Positions 1-12,926 of a stretch of DNA of 64,000 bases are shown here, one piece after another (position 1 is the stretch's first letter; every line of letters begins with the position of its first letter). Position numbers and translations under genes: made by a program. Under the pieces are notes generated by a model. The model did not search any database, was not told the DNA's origin, and saw nothing but the letters and a program-made list of their open reading frames with translations. The stretch is from Wuchereria bancrofti (Eukaryota > Nematoda > Chromadorea > Rhabditida > Onchocercidae), in NCBI GenBank assembly GCA_005281725.1, contig SSBO01000013.1, forward strand, positions 566,518 to 630,517, written 5' to 3'.

Positions 1-682
1 AAAAGATGAAATTATGTGATAAAAAATTGTACGGATGATGAAGATCGAATAGTTATGGTTAGTTTAATTAATTAAATTTAATTTAGTTTTTGTTTTTTAG
101 AGATGATTTTAATAAAATTACGAAGCTTTTTTCATTATCATTCCAAAATTGAGCAAGAAATACCATAAGAGAAAATAAAGATTGCTTATTTGTTTCTCCC
201 TGTATATCACGGATTTTTCAATATAATTAGTTGAGAATAGAAAATAAGCTAAACATGAAAAAAAAACATTTAATCTGCAATCTTCTAAGATAATAAATAA
301 CATATATAATAATAAATAACACTTCATTTCACCGAGACTTCCAAAATGAAAAAAAAAAAGTTTTACTGATGATAATAATTTACGTTTGATAGAGCCAAAA
401 CTTTTGTTGCTGCAATTAAAATTAATTAAGCTATTGTTGTTATGCGACTAACGATAGCTGAAAAATATCAAATCGAAGCAATTTTCAAAAATTCAAAGCA
501 ATTATAATCATCCAATTAAAACTTTCAAACATAAAACTTTCAAATCGTCTGATATTTCACGTTATTATTTCTAAAATTTAATTTTGAAAATTTCTCAAGA
601 TTTTAAATCTAATATTTCAAATTCGGTTTTATTTGCATTATTGTTAACTTTTAAATCAATAAGTAAAAAGAAGATATTACAG

Positions 683-2145
683 GGTGAAATGCTTGAATTA
701 TTTGGTGGTAGCACTGAAAATTCGCCTAATTTTGGTGCAGGTATAATCATTTAATATTGAAAATGCTGAGAAGGCTTTTATCAGATGAAGTGATATTGAA
801 ATTAAAAAGTAAATTAATTAATTATGATTTGTACTTTATAATAAGCCATTTGATGTTTCTCAAATTTCGTTCAATTATCATACCATAAAATTTGGTTATA
901 TTGTTTCTAACATTTTATTTTAATGTGAATGAAAATAAATAGACTAATCAGTTTTTAAATAACAATTTAGCAATTAATATAGCAAAGTTCTACTCTTCAT
1001 TTAACACTTAGTCTGCAGTGATTATTTAAGTCTAAATTATTCTATTATATATGTCTTAATTTCATCCCTAATTTTTATTTAATTAATTGTATCGTATATT
1101 TTTAACTTAGCACTGAGTCTTGTTATGTTTGTAATATGCAATGATAATATGCTAAAAGAATATGTATTGATTGATTTATTCAATAAAATGTATTGTTCTA
1201 TTCGTTTCCATGGATACAGCAACAGTTACATGCTGGGCCAATGATGAACAGAAGCTAGGCTAATTCAGTATGAATTATATCCAACAAATCAGGAAAAGTA
1301 AGTTCACAAATAATTTTTTATTTTATTAACTGATACATTTTTATAATATATGGCCAATTTTTTAAATGTAAAATTAATTTTTGGCTCTTCCCTTCTTTAC
1401 TTTTTTTGTCAAAAATTGCACTATCAACCTCACAAAGAGCAAATTTTTATTTTAAAATTAAAAAAGAAATGATTTTGCTAATTTAAAGTATTTTATTTTA
1501 TCTTTTGAAGAATTTTACAATTTAATACAGGAATTGTGCTACTCAGTTAGTATCTGTTGTGGTACGTAAACTTTCAAAATTTCGTCAACTTTCAAACTTT
1601 CAGACTTTTAAAAATTTTCAACTTTCAAAATGTTAAGCTTAAATCAATTGCTAAACGAATGGAAAATTTAAAATAAGGAATTGTAAAGTTGAAGAAGGAA
1701 ATTACAAAAAATTCAAAAACAACTATTTTATCTTTTTTCGTCCACAATTATAATGTCACTAACTTTTAAGTTATTACGAAATTGCAACTTGTGTATTTTT
1801 TAGATTTCGTTCACTATTGGACGACGAATATTAAAAGAAGTATCAGTTAAAAGTTTAGGAGGACATATATTTGAATCCAGCAATTCAAAGCAATTCAGCA
1901 GTTCATTATTAGCAATAATTCGAAATCGTTTGAAAGGTATTCAGAAATATTTAATTTCTTTTTTCATAGAAAGAAAGGAAGCTTATACTGCTAAGCGTTT
2001 TTCTATCTTCAAGAAAGAGGCAAAGCTTATTTTATCAATTGGGGATACTTTTACAATCGACAGATTGTTAATGTTAAATAAAATGTTTGCAAAAGCAGAA
2101 ACCAATTCAATCTCTGTCGCTAAAGACGAAGAACAAAGGCGATAA
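683..2145 (+). CDS. 3' exons of an unrecognised multi-exon gene
   Basis: Four exons can be chained in phase: 683-740, 1269-1297, 1531-1561 and 1804-2145 (stop TAA). The acceptors are tattacag, ctaattcag, aatacag and ttttttag; the donors are gtataa, gtaagt and gtacgt. Read this way the codons split cleanly (AA|G at the second junction), giving about 150 residues of C-terminal protein, including SVVISFTIGRR and LSIGDTFTIDRLLMLNKMF. The last exon is rich in Lys, Ile and Leu and looks helical. I do not recognise the family. Earlier exons should lie upstream of or outside the window, since the first exon seen begins in mid-codon. No stop or frameshift is needed, so this is one of the few host genes here that looks intact as far as it is visible. 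The chain rests on phase agreement and splice sites only. Confidence 0.5.
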
Positions 2146-2379
2146 ACTGATAATCCTTTGGTACAAACGATGTAGCTGGAAAGCGAGGAGAAGCAGAAAA
2201 TGGGAATCTCTTTGTCCATAAATTAACCTCGCTTATACATATCATATTGTATAAGAGATGTGAAAATTAAATGCATGTAATAGACTATTGTAACAAAGAG
2301 ATATCTATCCTTAAACAAATCACATTTATCATCTTTAGTCCCAATTAACTCCAACACCATTACAATTAATCATTTTTTA

Positions 2380-2590
2380 CAATTGTCCATTTATAGGGCG
2401 GTTGAGGTTTCAGCTCTATGATAATGTTTAGCGCTTTTATAACTGTGTAGCATCCGTGCGATATGTATAATGCGTTATTATGATGTTGATTTGTTTTATG
2501 TTAAATAAAGGTTTAATTACCCAAGTTTGAGGTGCGGAAAAACAATCGATGAACAACAACGGGGGTTTAATTACCAAAGTTTGAGATAGC
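2380..2590 (+). repeat. LTR remnant with two SL1-like copies
   Basis: The stretch around 2450-2540 resembles the 3' part of the SL1-bearing LTR at 60602-61002 (shared run: gatgttgatttgtt followed by the leader). An exact 22-nt SL1 match occupies 2510-2531, beginning GGTTTAATTA and ending AAGTTTGAG. A second copy with one mismatch lies 54 bp further at 2564-2585. A full SL RNA gene is unlikely because no Sm-binding site or SL RNA body follows. Confidence 0.6.
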
Positions 2591-3429
2591 TAACGATAAA
2601 GCATCAAATCCAAAATTTCCCGACAATCTCCACTAGATTTATATTGCTTCATGAATATTCCTCAACAATTGAATCTTAATCTGTAAAATTGCTTCAGTCC
2701 TTAAGTATAATTGAAAAGAAAAAATGAGAACTAGATGGACTAAAGTGATGTACAATTTGTGATGTTATTGTTCCAAATCAATAATAATTCTTTCAGAACT
2801 TAATTTACCAAAGTATAAAAGTATATAATTCAAGTTATTTTGGGCGAAAAACGTAGACAAAGAATTAGGTGAGGGATTTTGCAACCAATTTCCATTCATA
2901 AAATGAACTTTTTTCACTCATAAAAGCCTACTGTTACGTAATCCAAGTGATGATGTAAGAACTTAAAGCATAAAAGTATGAAATGCCAGGCAATGTCTTT
3001 CCATTAATCGTAAAATGGAAGACTTCTTTTTGGGTCATTATGTTAATTTCACTTAATTATATGGCGTTTTTAAGTAATATATAAAAGTGCACATGCAGTA
3101 CGCATGTGGAATAGCGACATCGATTCCGTGGCGCACTATGTCAATTCAAATGTAACTTAAGCAGTTATTTCTTTCTCTTGTTTCCACTGCATGCCAGGAA
3201 AGTGATTCCGATACTATTTGTTTTGTGAAGCATCAATATTCGCTGTATTCCACCACTAATATCCAATTTATGAATACTTGGAGTCGTAAAACACCTAGAG
3301 AAGATAAAAACAACCTGCCATAGTATCCGCATTTTCTTCTGTGATGCAACTGCTGTGGAAGATTTCCAAAGTTTAAAAAATATTTCATGCAATCAAATTA
3401 TATGAAAGGAAGATAAAACAACAACCATA
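2591..3429. other. Intergenic, nothing recognised
   Basis: AT-rich sequence. A 75-residue minus-strand ORF at 3165-3392 overlaps the region downstream of the L28 pseudogene but has no recognisable motif and no convincing splice context. I see no supported gene. Confidence 0.4.
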
Positions 3430-4845
3430 TCAAATTTCTGCCTTACGCACATGTCGCCCACGCGTGATGCTACCGGTTTTAATGAACGAAGTAGCTGAAG
3501 CCTGTTTCTGAGCCGACTGAAAATAAAAAATAAACGCAAAATATGGAACATAAATTATTTTTTCAGCTCCTACATGTCCTCAACCGCTGATGCAGATCTA
3601 GCTAAGGCAGTTGAGTACTTCACGCTTTTATAAAAAAAAAAAAAGAAAAATTACCTCATAAAACTACTCCGCTATGAAGTGTAAGCCTTAAGAGAATAAA
3701 ACTAAGATTAATATTCTTAAACAGTCATAGTTAAAGAAAATCTATCAAGTACAGTAACTTTCACTTAAACTGTTTACTGGAAAATTAAGAAAACCCCAAC
3801 AATCACTGTAAAAACATACTCCTTTATGGGAAATTCGGCAACTACCGGCAATATTCCACGCTTTTTAACGACTTACGACTGTTCTTTTTCGTAACCGACA
3901 ACTCGACTTAGCAAGGAAAAAGGTTTTACCTGCAAAATTCTTCTAAATTAAATTAAAAGCAAAAATTAAAAATTTTTTTCCAAGCTTGAAAATTTTTCGA
4001 CATTTCCAAGCTTGAAGTTATGCGTGATAACCAGAAAACTGATGATGAGTAAGACTGATGTTACAATGTTTGCAACATAATTTCGGAGAACTGTTTAGAT
4101 AAACAGTCCGAAAATATAAAAAACAACCGACACAGATGCTATTTGAAATAAGCCTGAATTAAGATGAAATGAGATGGCAAAGAACCAAATAAGTCATCTA
4201 TGTAGTAGTCAGTTGCATGACCTTGTTGCGAAAAAGGATAGCTCCTTATAAGGATAGTTTCTTCTTCCTGTCCTTCTCACTCCTTAGAAAACAGGTGTAG
4301 AAATTCAATAAAGTGGATCGTAATCACTTTTTTTATTGTCAGTAAATATTGCACTTTTAAAATCAAACCCTGTTAATTCTTTCATAATGAATGTTTTTAC
4401 ACAATTTTCAATTATTCTATGATTAATTGATAGCCTACTTCTGCAAATCAAACGACTTCTAATGTCGTCAATTTTCTACACATAAACTATTGTTAAACCA
4501 CTAAAAAAAGAAAAAAAAAACTTTCGCCCTTCTATATCAGCTCAATGATACGTGCACTGCACAAAAGATAATATAGCTAATAAATAGTACGAAAATTACA
4601 AGTTAACCAAAAAACGAACAAATCAAATAATTCACCTTGCTTTTTCATTGCCTCTACAATATCTTTACTATCAGATGTTGACTGGATGTCCAAACTTTTT
4701 TAATGAACCAATCCATTGAAACGAATACTGTTAACACCTTTGATATTAAAACGTTCTCTGCTAAAATGTTTCGGGATTCCACGTTGTCGACGCAGAAATG
4801 ACGATGTCTTTCAAATAGCTTGCCACTGAATATCGCTGATACCAT
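3430..4845 (-). pseudogene. rpl-28: Ribosomal protein L28 (RPL28) pseudogene with introns retained
   Basis: The first exon (4845-4636) reads DIQWQAI, stop, KTSSFLRRQRGIPKHFS, then continues to KGVNSIRFNGLVH, a second stop, and SLDIQ. This follows RPL28/eL28 of the large ribosomal subunit closely (C. elegans has a VWQVIRNNSAFLRTQRGIGKRFS-like start; vertebrates have FRYNGLIHRK). In-frame stops are TGA at 4811-4813 and TAA at 4700-4702; the TGA fits a CGA to TGA transition. Later exon-like pieces lie at 3877-3929, 3655-3686 (a stop in every frame), 3585-3624 (YSTALARSASA, matching the ALARAAAILRSQ region) and 3430-3516 (basic C-terminus ending GRHVRKAEI). Donors and acceptors are still visible, so this is a decayed ordinary copy, not a retroposed one. 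L28 is expected to be essential, so a functional copy should exist elsewhere. Identity is firm for the first exon and weaker for the small 3' pieces. Confidence 0.75.
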
Positions 4846-5220
4846 CACTCTTCTCTATTCACCTAAAGATTCATCCATTTAAATTCCAGCTTACGTAGAG
4901 CTCTACGACCAGTCAATAGGTCAGCTCCACGTAATACTTCTACATCCCTAAATAAAAACCCTTCTCCACCTCACCCATCAAATTTGGACGGAAACCATCC
5001 GTCAATTTAGACGAGCCTAAGAACGGATATAACACACCACAGATGGTTCGTTAAACGCTAGCTAGAAATGCAAATCATTCAACTCATATAAGAATTGGAT
5101 TGTTGACTTTTGAAATTTTAATTCTGGAAGTGATTTAGTCTTAGTTGTTGAAATATGTAGATTTCAGCATTCTAATGAATTTAAAGAAAAAATATTTTGA
5201 GGCATAAAAGATCCATAAAT

Positions 5221-6687
<1,467 letters not shown>

Positions 6688-6902
6688 TAAATTTCAGAAT
6701 TTGGAAATGTATTAAAAATTAGAGTCGCAGAAAAACAATTCAGTTTTGTTAGCTAGCTGTGCTGTGAAAGTTGGGGTTCAGTCTGAATATAACTTCCGCA
6801 TGTTCAAAGTTCTTCTTTGTTTGTTATTGTAGTTGGTGTAGATGAATGCGTTGAACGAGAAAGATTTTATTTGGCTAACACCCACAATATATAGATATTA
6901 AT

Positions 6903-7382
6903 TGTCGTGAAACCTCAAACTTGGGTAATTAACCTAACAAATTAACAAAAACAATATTATAATAACGCGTAAAATATATAAAAATACAATAATATTAAAA
7001 TGATATAATAATGGAAAAATAATACAAAATTATAAAATACATCCCAAAACTACCCAAAAAACATAAAATAAATGATAATTATGGGAGGATTGGTTAGTTT
7101 ATATATAAAATTAATTTGACGATTAGAAATCAGATAGAAGAATTTCTCATGGATGAAAAACAAGATTGTTAACAGGATTAGTTTTATTGTATGTGAAAGG
7201 AGGAAATAGATTAGTATGATTTAAAGATTTAAACGTAGCTTAATTACAAATGTAAAAATATTTGGAAATTGAATCATCAAGTATGAGAAGAATTTTGTAA
7301 ATGTAGATTAGATTTAGGAATTAGATAAGAGAAATTTGTTAGTTTTGGATATAATAATTTAAATATTTCGTCGTTCACGACA
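6903..7382 (-). repeat. 3' LTR of the BEL element, carrying SL1 with one base deleted
   Basis: The ends are TGTCGTG and CACGACA inverted repeats, matching the LTR at 14440-14924 along the length. The complement of SL1 lies at 6914-6934 but lacks one A (21 of 22 nt). In element orientation the leader sits 11 nt from the LTR 3' end. Confidence 0.9.
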
Positions 7383-8039
7383 CTCCCGACCAGAAAAGGT
7401 GGGTAATGCGTGGGGTTCATAAGAAAGTGGGGCTTGTAAAATTTCCATGGGGATAATTTCGACCTTTTGATGAGTTTGATTTTTATGACATAAGAAATTA
7501 AATATAGAATAAATTAATGTAAAGTTAGATTTAAAGACAATAAGTACAATTGATATTACCACAATAATTATCCCAATTATAATTATTGTCCAGTGCGAAA
7601 AGAGTTCCTCCAAATTTTCTTGTAAAAACGCCTTCCATTCTTCAAGTGTTCCTTCAAGTTGTTCCGTTAATTCTTCTCCACGTTGGCCGAGTTCATTCCA
7701 AATTTCGGATGTTTCTTGTTGTTCGAAAACTGGATTTATCATTTGTTGATTTTGTGCTAATATCTCTAATGCTGCATTGATTCTATCGATTTCAAATTTA
7801 CTTATCAATCCACTTCTAAATTCAATAATTTTTATATTAAGTGAATCGGACTTGCACGGGGCGATTAATAATTTTCCTTTGATTCTTTTAGCGATCACAT
7901 CATTCCTTTGCAATAATAGATTCGCAGCGAGGGTAGGATTATCCAGCGATAACCATTCGATTAATAATAACAGATTGTTTCGATTTTCACAAGTTCGCTG
8001 TTCTACTAGTTTTAATTGTTGCTGAAACTCTTGTTGCAA
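7359..8039 (-). CDS. Envelope-like C-terminal ORF with transmembrane anchor
   Basis: This ORF gives 226 residues. An N-terminal Gln/Leu-rich helical part contains two cysteines (TCENRN and APCKSD). A Glu-rich stretch follows (about residues 108-145), then one strong membrane segment (IIIIGIIIVVISIVLIVF, near residues 152-169), a short basic tail, and read-through into the LTR. The layout is that of the stem, anchor and cytoplasmic tail of a membrane fusion glycoprotein. It continues the ectodomain in the preceding ORF after a stop and change of frame. The upstream ORF ends at GAG|GTAAGC, which is a good splice donor, so a short intron is an alternative to a frameshift. Env capture is known in nematode BEL elements; I cannot say which viral glycoprotein class this one came from. 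Confidence 0.6.
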   Translation of the reverse strand: MQQEFQQQLKLVEQRTCENRNNLLLLIEWLSLDNPTLAANLLLQRNDVIAKRIKGKLLIAPCKSDSLNIKIIEFRSGLISKFEIDRINAALEILAQNQQMINPVFEQQETSEIWNELGQRGEELTEQLEGTLEEWKAFLQENLEELFSHWTIIIIGIIIVVISIVLIVFKSNFTLIYSIFNFLCHKNQTHQKVEIIPMEILQAPLSYEPHALPTFSGRECRERRNI

Positions 8040-8120
8040 ACTATCGAATAAGTATTGAAACTTCTATTTTTAAAGTATTTTCAGGATCACTATCGTCTCC
8101 TCTTCGTGCTTCCATCATCA

Positions 8121-9986
8121 TTAGCTTACCTCTAGGTGAAGCGAGTGATTGTTAGCGATCCTCGTTACAATGTCAATAACAGTGTCACCATCCATTAAGT
8201 TAGGATTAGAAAAATTGCAGTTTTCGCTTCTAAATGTTTTGTTATCTTTACTGAAGACGAATGATGTTTGTAGTTCATTGTAATCTATGATAACATGATT
8301 TTCGTATAATTGAGCATTAAAATTTCCCACCTTACGATATCGACACTTCTTCGTTATTTGTTGAATATCCCATAGAACGATACTATTGTTAGTGATACAT
8401 TTTCCGTCTTGTGTAATACAATTCTCCGCGGTTTCAAAATCCGATACAGACCCATTTCCATCGTAAAGGAATATTTCTCCTTCTGTTAATACTAAATTTG
8501 TAGTGGATTGGCATCTAACACCCAGCCATCCGTAGTAGTAATGTACTTGGTTGGTTGTTGTCCATTTATTATGGAAAATTTGGGCTAATTTACTTCCATT
8601 GATTTGTTTTTGATCGTATAAATCTCTACAGGTTTCTGATGATGGTGCGGAAGTAGTTGTTTGGTCCGAGATTACTGATAACGAAAACCACAGAAATGCC
8701 TTAGTACACACAGTTCGGGTGATATTATTACACTTGATCGCAGGGACTGTGATAGGACTGCGAGCGTAAACATTAACCTGTAGTAGACTGGAGTTCTGTG
8801 CCGTGATTTCTTCACAGTTCCATTTCTCCGGAATATTGAACGGTATTCCTGTTTTCCATTGGCATTCTTTTTTTGCCTTCACTGGTATCATTAAGGTATA
8901 AAGCATAGATACTGATAAAAGTAAGACCATTAAGTTACTCTTACTGACCTCCTTTGATCGAGATTGTCGTTTTGTATTGCTCCTAGTTCGCATCGCAATG
9001 GGTTCCTGGAGCTCCTCAGTATTCTGTTCGGTTTCCGGAATTTTCATATTTTCTTTCTTATTAGGTTCAAAATGAATTTCTTCCTCATTAACTTCGAGAG
9101 GATACAAGACATTTATTGGACGATCGAGAAGTTTTCCAGTGGGAGTTTCCACCTGAACGTTCCTAACTTTACCGTCTTTATCGATTTTGATGTCCTTGAT
9201 CCGTAATAATTTCCACATTCCTCTTGGAATTCCCGATTCATTTAGGAGTACAATCTCTCCCTTTTTTGGAGTTCTTTTTTGCGCTCCTTTGGATGAGGTA
9301 ATTTCCCTTTGCGTGCGTTCTCTGAGGCTGGTTAAATATTCGGTTCTCCGGATTTCCCAAAAAACGTTGAGAGTTTTAAGGGTACTTTCCCAGTGTCTCA
9401 CAAGTTTTTCTCTGGTATCTAGTCTATAAGGGATGAATTCTTCCTGCCTGTTATAAACTTCATTTATAGGTAGATGGAGCGAAGCGTTAGGCAAAATAAA
9501 ATCAATTGGACGTATAATGACGCAGTCGTCAAAATTAGCGTAAGTTAGTGGTCGAGTATTAAGTATACCTTCAACTTCCGCAATTAATGTTACCAATTCC
9601 CTTTCCGCTAGGAATTTCCTGCCAATGGCTCTTCTTAGAGCATTTTTCGTTAACCCAATTAATCTCTCGTAGATTCCTCCTTGCCACGGAGCCTTTGATA
9701 TAATATTTTTCCAAGTCATTCCTCCCTTTGCTAAGGAGTTGGAGACATTAACTTGTGTCATAAGAGATCTGAAAGCCTGGAATTGAGTGGCATTATCACT
9801 CAGAATTAGCTCAGGACACCCTCGTCTCGCAACAAATCTTCGGATAGCATGCGAAAAGGTTTCTGCGGATTGGTCTTCTGCTAATTCGAGATGCATGGCT
9901 CTTGTTGTAAAGCATGTAAATAATATTACCCACCTTTTTGTTGACACGCTATTGCCTTTGATTGAAAGAGGGCCAAAATAATCCAC
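8121..9986 (-). CDS. Integrase core, Pao C-terminal domain and envelope-like ectodomain in one ORF
   Basis: The 621-residue ORF begins at the integrase catalytic core. The DDE triad is visible as D2 (DYFGPL), D64 ([10 protein letters not shown]) and E107 (WQGGIYERL). Residues about 200-300 are the DUF5641-like domain found after integrase in Pao elements ([20 protein letters not shown]). A hydrophobic segment at 350-369 ([20 protein letters not shown]) starts a cysteine-rich, multiply N-glycosylatable region (NNITRT, NGSK, NNSI and others) to the stop, which looks like an envelope ectodomain with its signal peptide. So integrase and env share a reading frame with no stop between them. The ORF overlaps the preceding pol ORF in another frame at 9926-9986, which marks a frameshift. 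Splicing would be the usual way to express env alone. Confidence 0.88.
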   Translation of the reverse strand: MDYFGPLSIKGNSVSTKRWVILFTCFTTRAMHLELAEDQSAETFSHAIRRFVARRGCPELILSDNATQFQAFRSLMTQVNVSNSLAKGGMTWKNIISKAPWQGGIYERLIGLTKNALRRAIGRKFLAERELVTLIAEVEGILNTRPLTYANFDDCVIIRPIDFILPNASLHLPINEVYNRQEEFIPYRLDTREKLVRHWESTLKTLNVFWEIRRTEYLTSLRERTQREITSSKGAQKRTPKKGEIVLLNESGIPRGMWKLLRIKDIKIDKDGKVRNVQVETPTGKLLDRPINVLYPLEVNEEEIHFEPNKKENMKIPETEQNTEELQEPIAMRTRSNTKRQSRSKEVSKSNLMVLLLSVSMLYTLMIPVKAKKECQWKTGIPFNIPEKWNCEEITAQNSSLLQVNVYARSPITVPAIKCNNITRTVCTKAFLWFSLSVISDQTTTSAPSSETCRDLYDQKQINGSKLAQIFHNKWTTTNQVHYYYGWLGVRCQSTTNLVLTEGEIFLYDGNGSVSDFETAENCITQDGKCITNNSIVLWDIQQITKKCRYRKVGNFNAQLYENHVIIDYNELQTSFVFSKDNKTFRSENCNFSNPNLMDGDTVIDIVTRIANNHSLHLEVS

Positions 9987-11593
9987 GCCAACAGTGCGAA
10001 GGCTCTAGATCGATTGACACGAGTTTCCGGGAGACTTGCCATTGGTGGTAATTTGAACGATCTGGAGTTCCAACGTTTACAGATTCGACATCTGTTTATT
10101 ATTCGTTTTACTTCAGTCCTGCCTTTGGGAATCCAAAATCTACTCCTTAATTCTGAAAGTGTATGGGCGATACCTGCATGACATAGATTTTCATGTTGGT
10201 GTAGTATAAGGAGTTCTGTTATTGGGTTGTGTCGAGGGAGATAGATAGGATATTTGCTAGTTTCAGGCAGTTCCGAGTTCACGAGTCGGCTAGTAGATCT
10301 CCATAGTTTATCATCTTCGGTGTGGAATAAATTCCACTTGTTTATCTCGTCGTCATTGATTCCTTCAGATTGTGCTTGTCTAATTAACAGCCATTCTGAC
10401 ACTTTGTAATCTTCAGCTGTAAATCGATCTCTTTCGATTGAAACAGACTGTAGCCATGATAATCTGCCTTTAGTTGTTAATCGAATAAATTTAAGAATCC
10501 ACGCTGTTGTTCGTAACAGTCTTAGCCATTTGCTAAAACGTCTGCTATCAATAAATTGAAAGTTATGATCCTTACATATTCGCGAGACTTCTGCTATAGT
10601 GATTTCTTCTGGTTCGTCATTGTTGTCAAAATCGTATTCCCATTGTGGCCAACTGATTTCTCCTTTTACTAGCCACGACGGTCCATGCCACCATGGTGTA
10701 AAACTTCTAAGTTGTTTCGGATTAAGACCTCTAGTTGCTACGTCTACAGGGTTATCTTCTGATGGAATATAACGAAAGATAAATTTCGTTTTAAGTATTT
10801 CCTCGACTCGATTTTGAACAAATCTTGGTAATAGGTTAGAATGGTTTTTTATCCAATGTAAAGCACATTTAGAATCCGACCATAAAATTACCTTTATATT
10901 GACGATATCCAGCTGTGTCATGACAAATTGCGCTGCTCGCGTTCCGATGATTATGGCTATCAGTTCTAGACGCGGTATTGTCATTCCTTTGATAGGAGCA
11001 ATACCGGATTTGGCGAAGATAAGCGATGATTTTGTTTCTTGCATATCCTGACTCACTAAATACACTGCTGCTGAATATGCTACGCTTGAAGCATCAGTAA
11101 ATACATGTATTCCAATTAAATCTGTAGAAGTTGTTACAAATCGCGGTAAGTCTTTTACGACCGTTGCCCATTCAGCAATAAGAAATTTCCATTGCTTATG
11201 GTCTTGCTCATCTAATATCTGATCCCACGAATTATTCTTTTTCCATAAATTTTGCAAAAATATTTTAAATCTTACCATTATTGGAACTAAAAATCCTAGT
11301 GGATCATATTGTGATGCAACAAACTGTAAGATTGTTCTTTTTGTTAGTTCTCGTTCATTCCATGGATTTAATTTTACCTGGATGACGTCTTGACAGGGAT
11401 TCCATGAGATGCCGAGGATTTTCATATTTTTTCTTATTGCTCGATCTTGATGCGGCAGTTCTGCATAAAATTCTTCGTCGTTAGATAAGAACTCCCTTAG
11501 ATTCATTAAGGCTTCAATGAAGATGGATTTCATTTCCGCATATTTTTCTAATACGTCCTGCGTTCCGTTTGATAACAATAACGTTATCCACAT
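9926..11593 (-). CDS. BEL pol: RT C-terminus, RNase H and integrase zinc-binding domain
   Basis: This 555-residue ORF starts in the region just after the RT active site ([18 protein letters not shown]). An RNase H-like domain follows, with [32 protein letters not shown] and [15 protein letters not shown] supplying the acidic residues. The HHCC integrase N-terminal domain is clear: [18 protein letters not shown], then CRICKRW. The first about 20 residues and the last about 25 residues ([16 protein letters not shown]) are out-of-frame tails created by frameshifts; the true continuation is in the neighbouring ORFs. Codons and domain order match the fragment at 43.9-45.8 kb, which lacks the first frameshift. 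Confidence 0.9.
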   Translation of the reverse strand: MWITLLLSNGTQDVLEKYAEMKSIFIEALMNLREFLSNDEEFYAELPHQDRAIRKNMKILGISWNPCQDVIQVKLNPWNERELTKRTILQFVASQYDPLGFLVPIMVRFKIFLQNLWKKNNSWDQILDEQDHKQWKFLIAEWATVVKDLPRFVTTSTDLIGIHVFTDASSVAYSAAVYLVSQDMQETKSSLIFAKSGIAPIKGMTIPRLELIAIIIGTRAAQFVMTQLDIVNIKVILWSDSKCALHWIKNHSNLLPRFVQNRVEEILKTKFIFRYIPSEDNPVDVATRGLNPKQLRSFTPWWHGPSWLVKGEISWPQWEYDFDNNDEPEEITIAEVSRICKDHNFQFIDSRRFSKWLRLLRTTAWILKFIRLTTKGRLSWLQSVSIERDRFTAEDYKVSEWLLIRQAQSEGINDDEINKWNLFHTEDDKLWRSTSRLVNSELPETSKYPIYLPRHNPITELLILHQHENLCHAGIAHTLSELRSRFWIPKGRTEVKRIINRCRICKRWNSRSFKLPPMASLPETRVNRSRAFALLAWIILALFQSKAIACQQKGG

Positions 11594-11975
11594 AAAGGTT
11601 TTTCTTTATTTCTGCGGCTAATTTACTATCGTGGTTTTCCAAATGATAATTCAGGGTAGCTGATAGTAAAAAGGGGGATGATATTACTCCAAACGGGATT
11701 CTTCTAAAACGGTAACATTTTATATTTTCGTTGGATACACTTCCTTCTACTTCCTTTAGCCAAAGGAAGCGAGTACAATTTCTCTCTGAAGGGTGTAACT
11801 GTATTTGTAAAAATGTCTTTTCAATGTCAGCTGTGATTACCCCTTTCATCATTCTAAAGCGTAATAATACTCCCACAAGATCTGGGAGGTTAATTGATCC
11901 ACGATATAATACTTCATTTAAACTTTTCATTCCCTTTATGTGCGCTGAAGCATCATAAACAATTCTTAACTTAGT
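11514..11975 (-). CDS. BEL reverse transcriptase fragment, cut by the assembly gap
   Basis: The fragment contains RT palm motifs: the first catalytic aspartate region ([19 protein letters not shown]), [19 protein letters not shown], and the active-site loop as NLYVDNVIV. The loop has Asn where the usual YVDD has its second Asp, and the copy at 45.1 kb shares this, so it is a family trait and not a new mutation. The frame is lost after DNVIV; the other copy reads straight on into [12 protein letters not shown]. The start lies inside the N gap. Confidence 0.88.
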   Translation of the reverse strand, partial: TKLRIVYDASAHIKGMKSLNEVLYRGSINLPDLVGVLLRFRMMKGVITADIEKTFLQIQLHPSERNCTRFLWLKEVEGSVSNENIKCYRFRRIPFGVISSPFLLSATLNYHLENHDSKLAAEIKKNLYVDNVIVIKRNAGRIRKICGNEIHLH

Positions 11976-12926
11976 NNNNNNNNNNNNNNNNNNNNNNNNN
12001 NNNNNNNNNNNNNNNNNNNNNNNNNNNNNNNNNNNNNNNNNNNNNNNNNNNNNNNNNNNNNNNNNNNNNNNNNNNNNNNNNNNNNNNNNNNNNNNNNNNN
12101 NNNNNNNNNNNNNNNNNNNNNNNNNNNNNNNNNNNNNNNNNNNNNNNNNNNNNNNNNNNNNNNNNNNNNNNNNNNNNNNNNNNNNNNNNNNNNNNNNNNN
12201 NNNNNNNNNNNNNNNNNNNNNNNNNNNNNNNNNNNNNNNNNNNNNNNNNNNNNNNNNNNNNNNNNNNNNNNNNNNNNNNNNNNNNNNNNNNNNNNNNNNN
12301 NNNNNNNNNNNNNNNNNNNNNNNNNNNNNNNNNNNNNNNNNNNNNNNNNNNNNNNNNNNNNNNNNNNNNNNNNNNNNNNNNNNNNNNNNNNNNNNNNNNN
12401 NNNNNNNNNNNNNNNNNNNNNNNNNNNNNNNNNNNNNNNNNNNNNNNNNNNNNNNNNNNNNNNNNNNNNNNNNNNNNNNNNNNNNNNNNNNNNNNNNNNN
12501 NNNNNNNNNNNNNNNNNNNNNNNNNNNNNNNNNNNNNNNNNNNNNNNNNNNNNNNNNNNNNNNNNNNNNNNNNNNNNNNNNNNNNNNNNNNNNNNNNNNN
12601 NNNNNNNNNNNNNNNNNNNNNNNNNNNNNNNNNNNNNNNNNNNNNNNNNNNNNNNNNNNNNNNNNNNNNNNNNNNNNNNNNNNNNNNNNNNNNNNNNNNN
12701 NNNNNNNNNNNNNNNNNNNNNNNNNNNNNNNNNNNNNNNNNNNNNNNNNNNNNNNNNNNNNNNNNNNNNNNNNNNNNNNNNNNNNNNNNNNNNNNNNNNN
12801 NNNNNNNNNNNNNNNNNNNNNNNNNNNNNNNNNNNNNNNNNNNNNNNNNNNNNNNNNNNNNNNNNNNNNNNNNNNNNNNNNNNNNNNNNNNNNNNNNNNN
12901 NNNNNNNNNNNNNNNNNNNNNNNNNN
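11976..12926. other. Assembly gap, 951 Ns
   Basis: The run of Ns lies between the gag zinc knuckles and the RT, where the aspartic protease (peptidase A17) and RT fingers are expected. A gap inside a repeat is typical of a collapsed or unresolved copy. Confidence 1.

Noticed and set aside
118..327. 69-residue minus ORF with hydrophobic residues
   Set aside because: Phe/Leu/Tyr-rich composition is typical of chance translation of AT-rich DNA; no splice context or motif.
1983..2219. 78-residue minus-strand ORF
   Set aside because: It is the antisense shadow of the plus-strand terminal exon at 1804-2145.
2510..2620. SL1 RNA gene
   Set aside because: The leader is exact, but the following about 80 nt lack an Sm site and the SL RNA stem-loops, and the upstream sequence matches an LTR.
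3165..3392. 75-residue minus ORF downstream of the L28 pseudogene
   Set aside because: No family match, no fitting splice phase with the L28 exons, and it lies after their stop codon.
7586..8025. Plus-strand ORFs across the envelope region, and likewise 8964-9981
   Set aside because: They are antisense to confirmed retroelement coding sequence.
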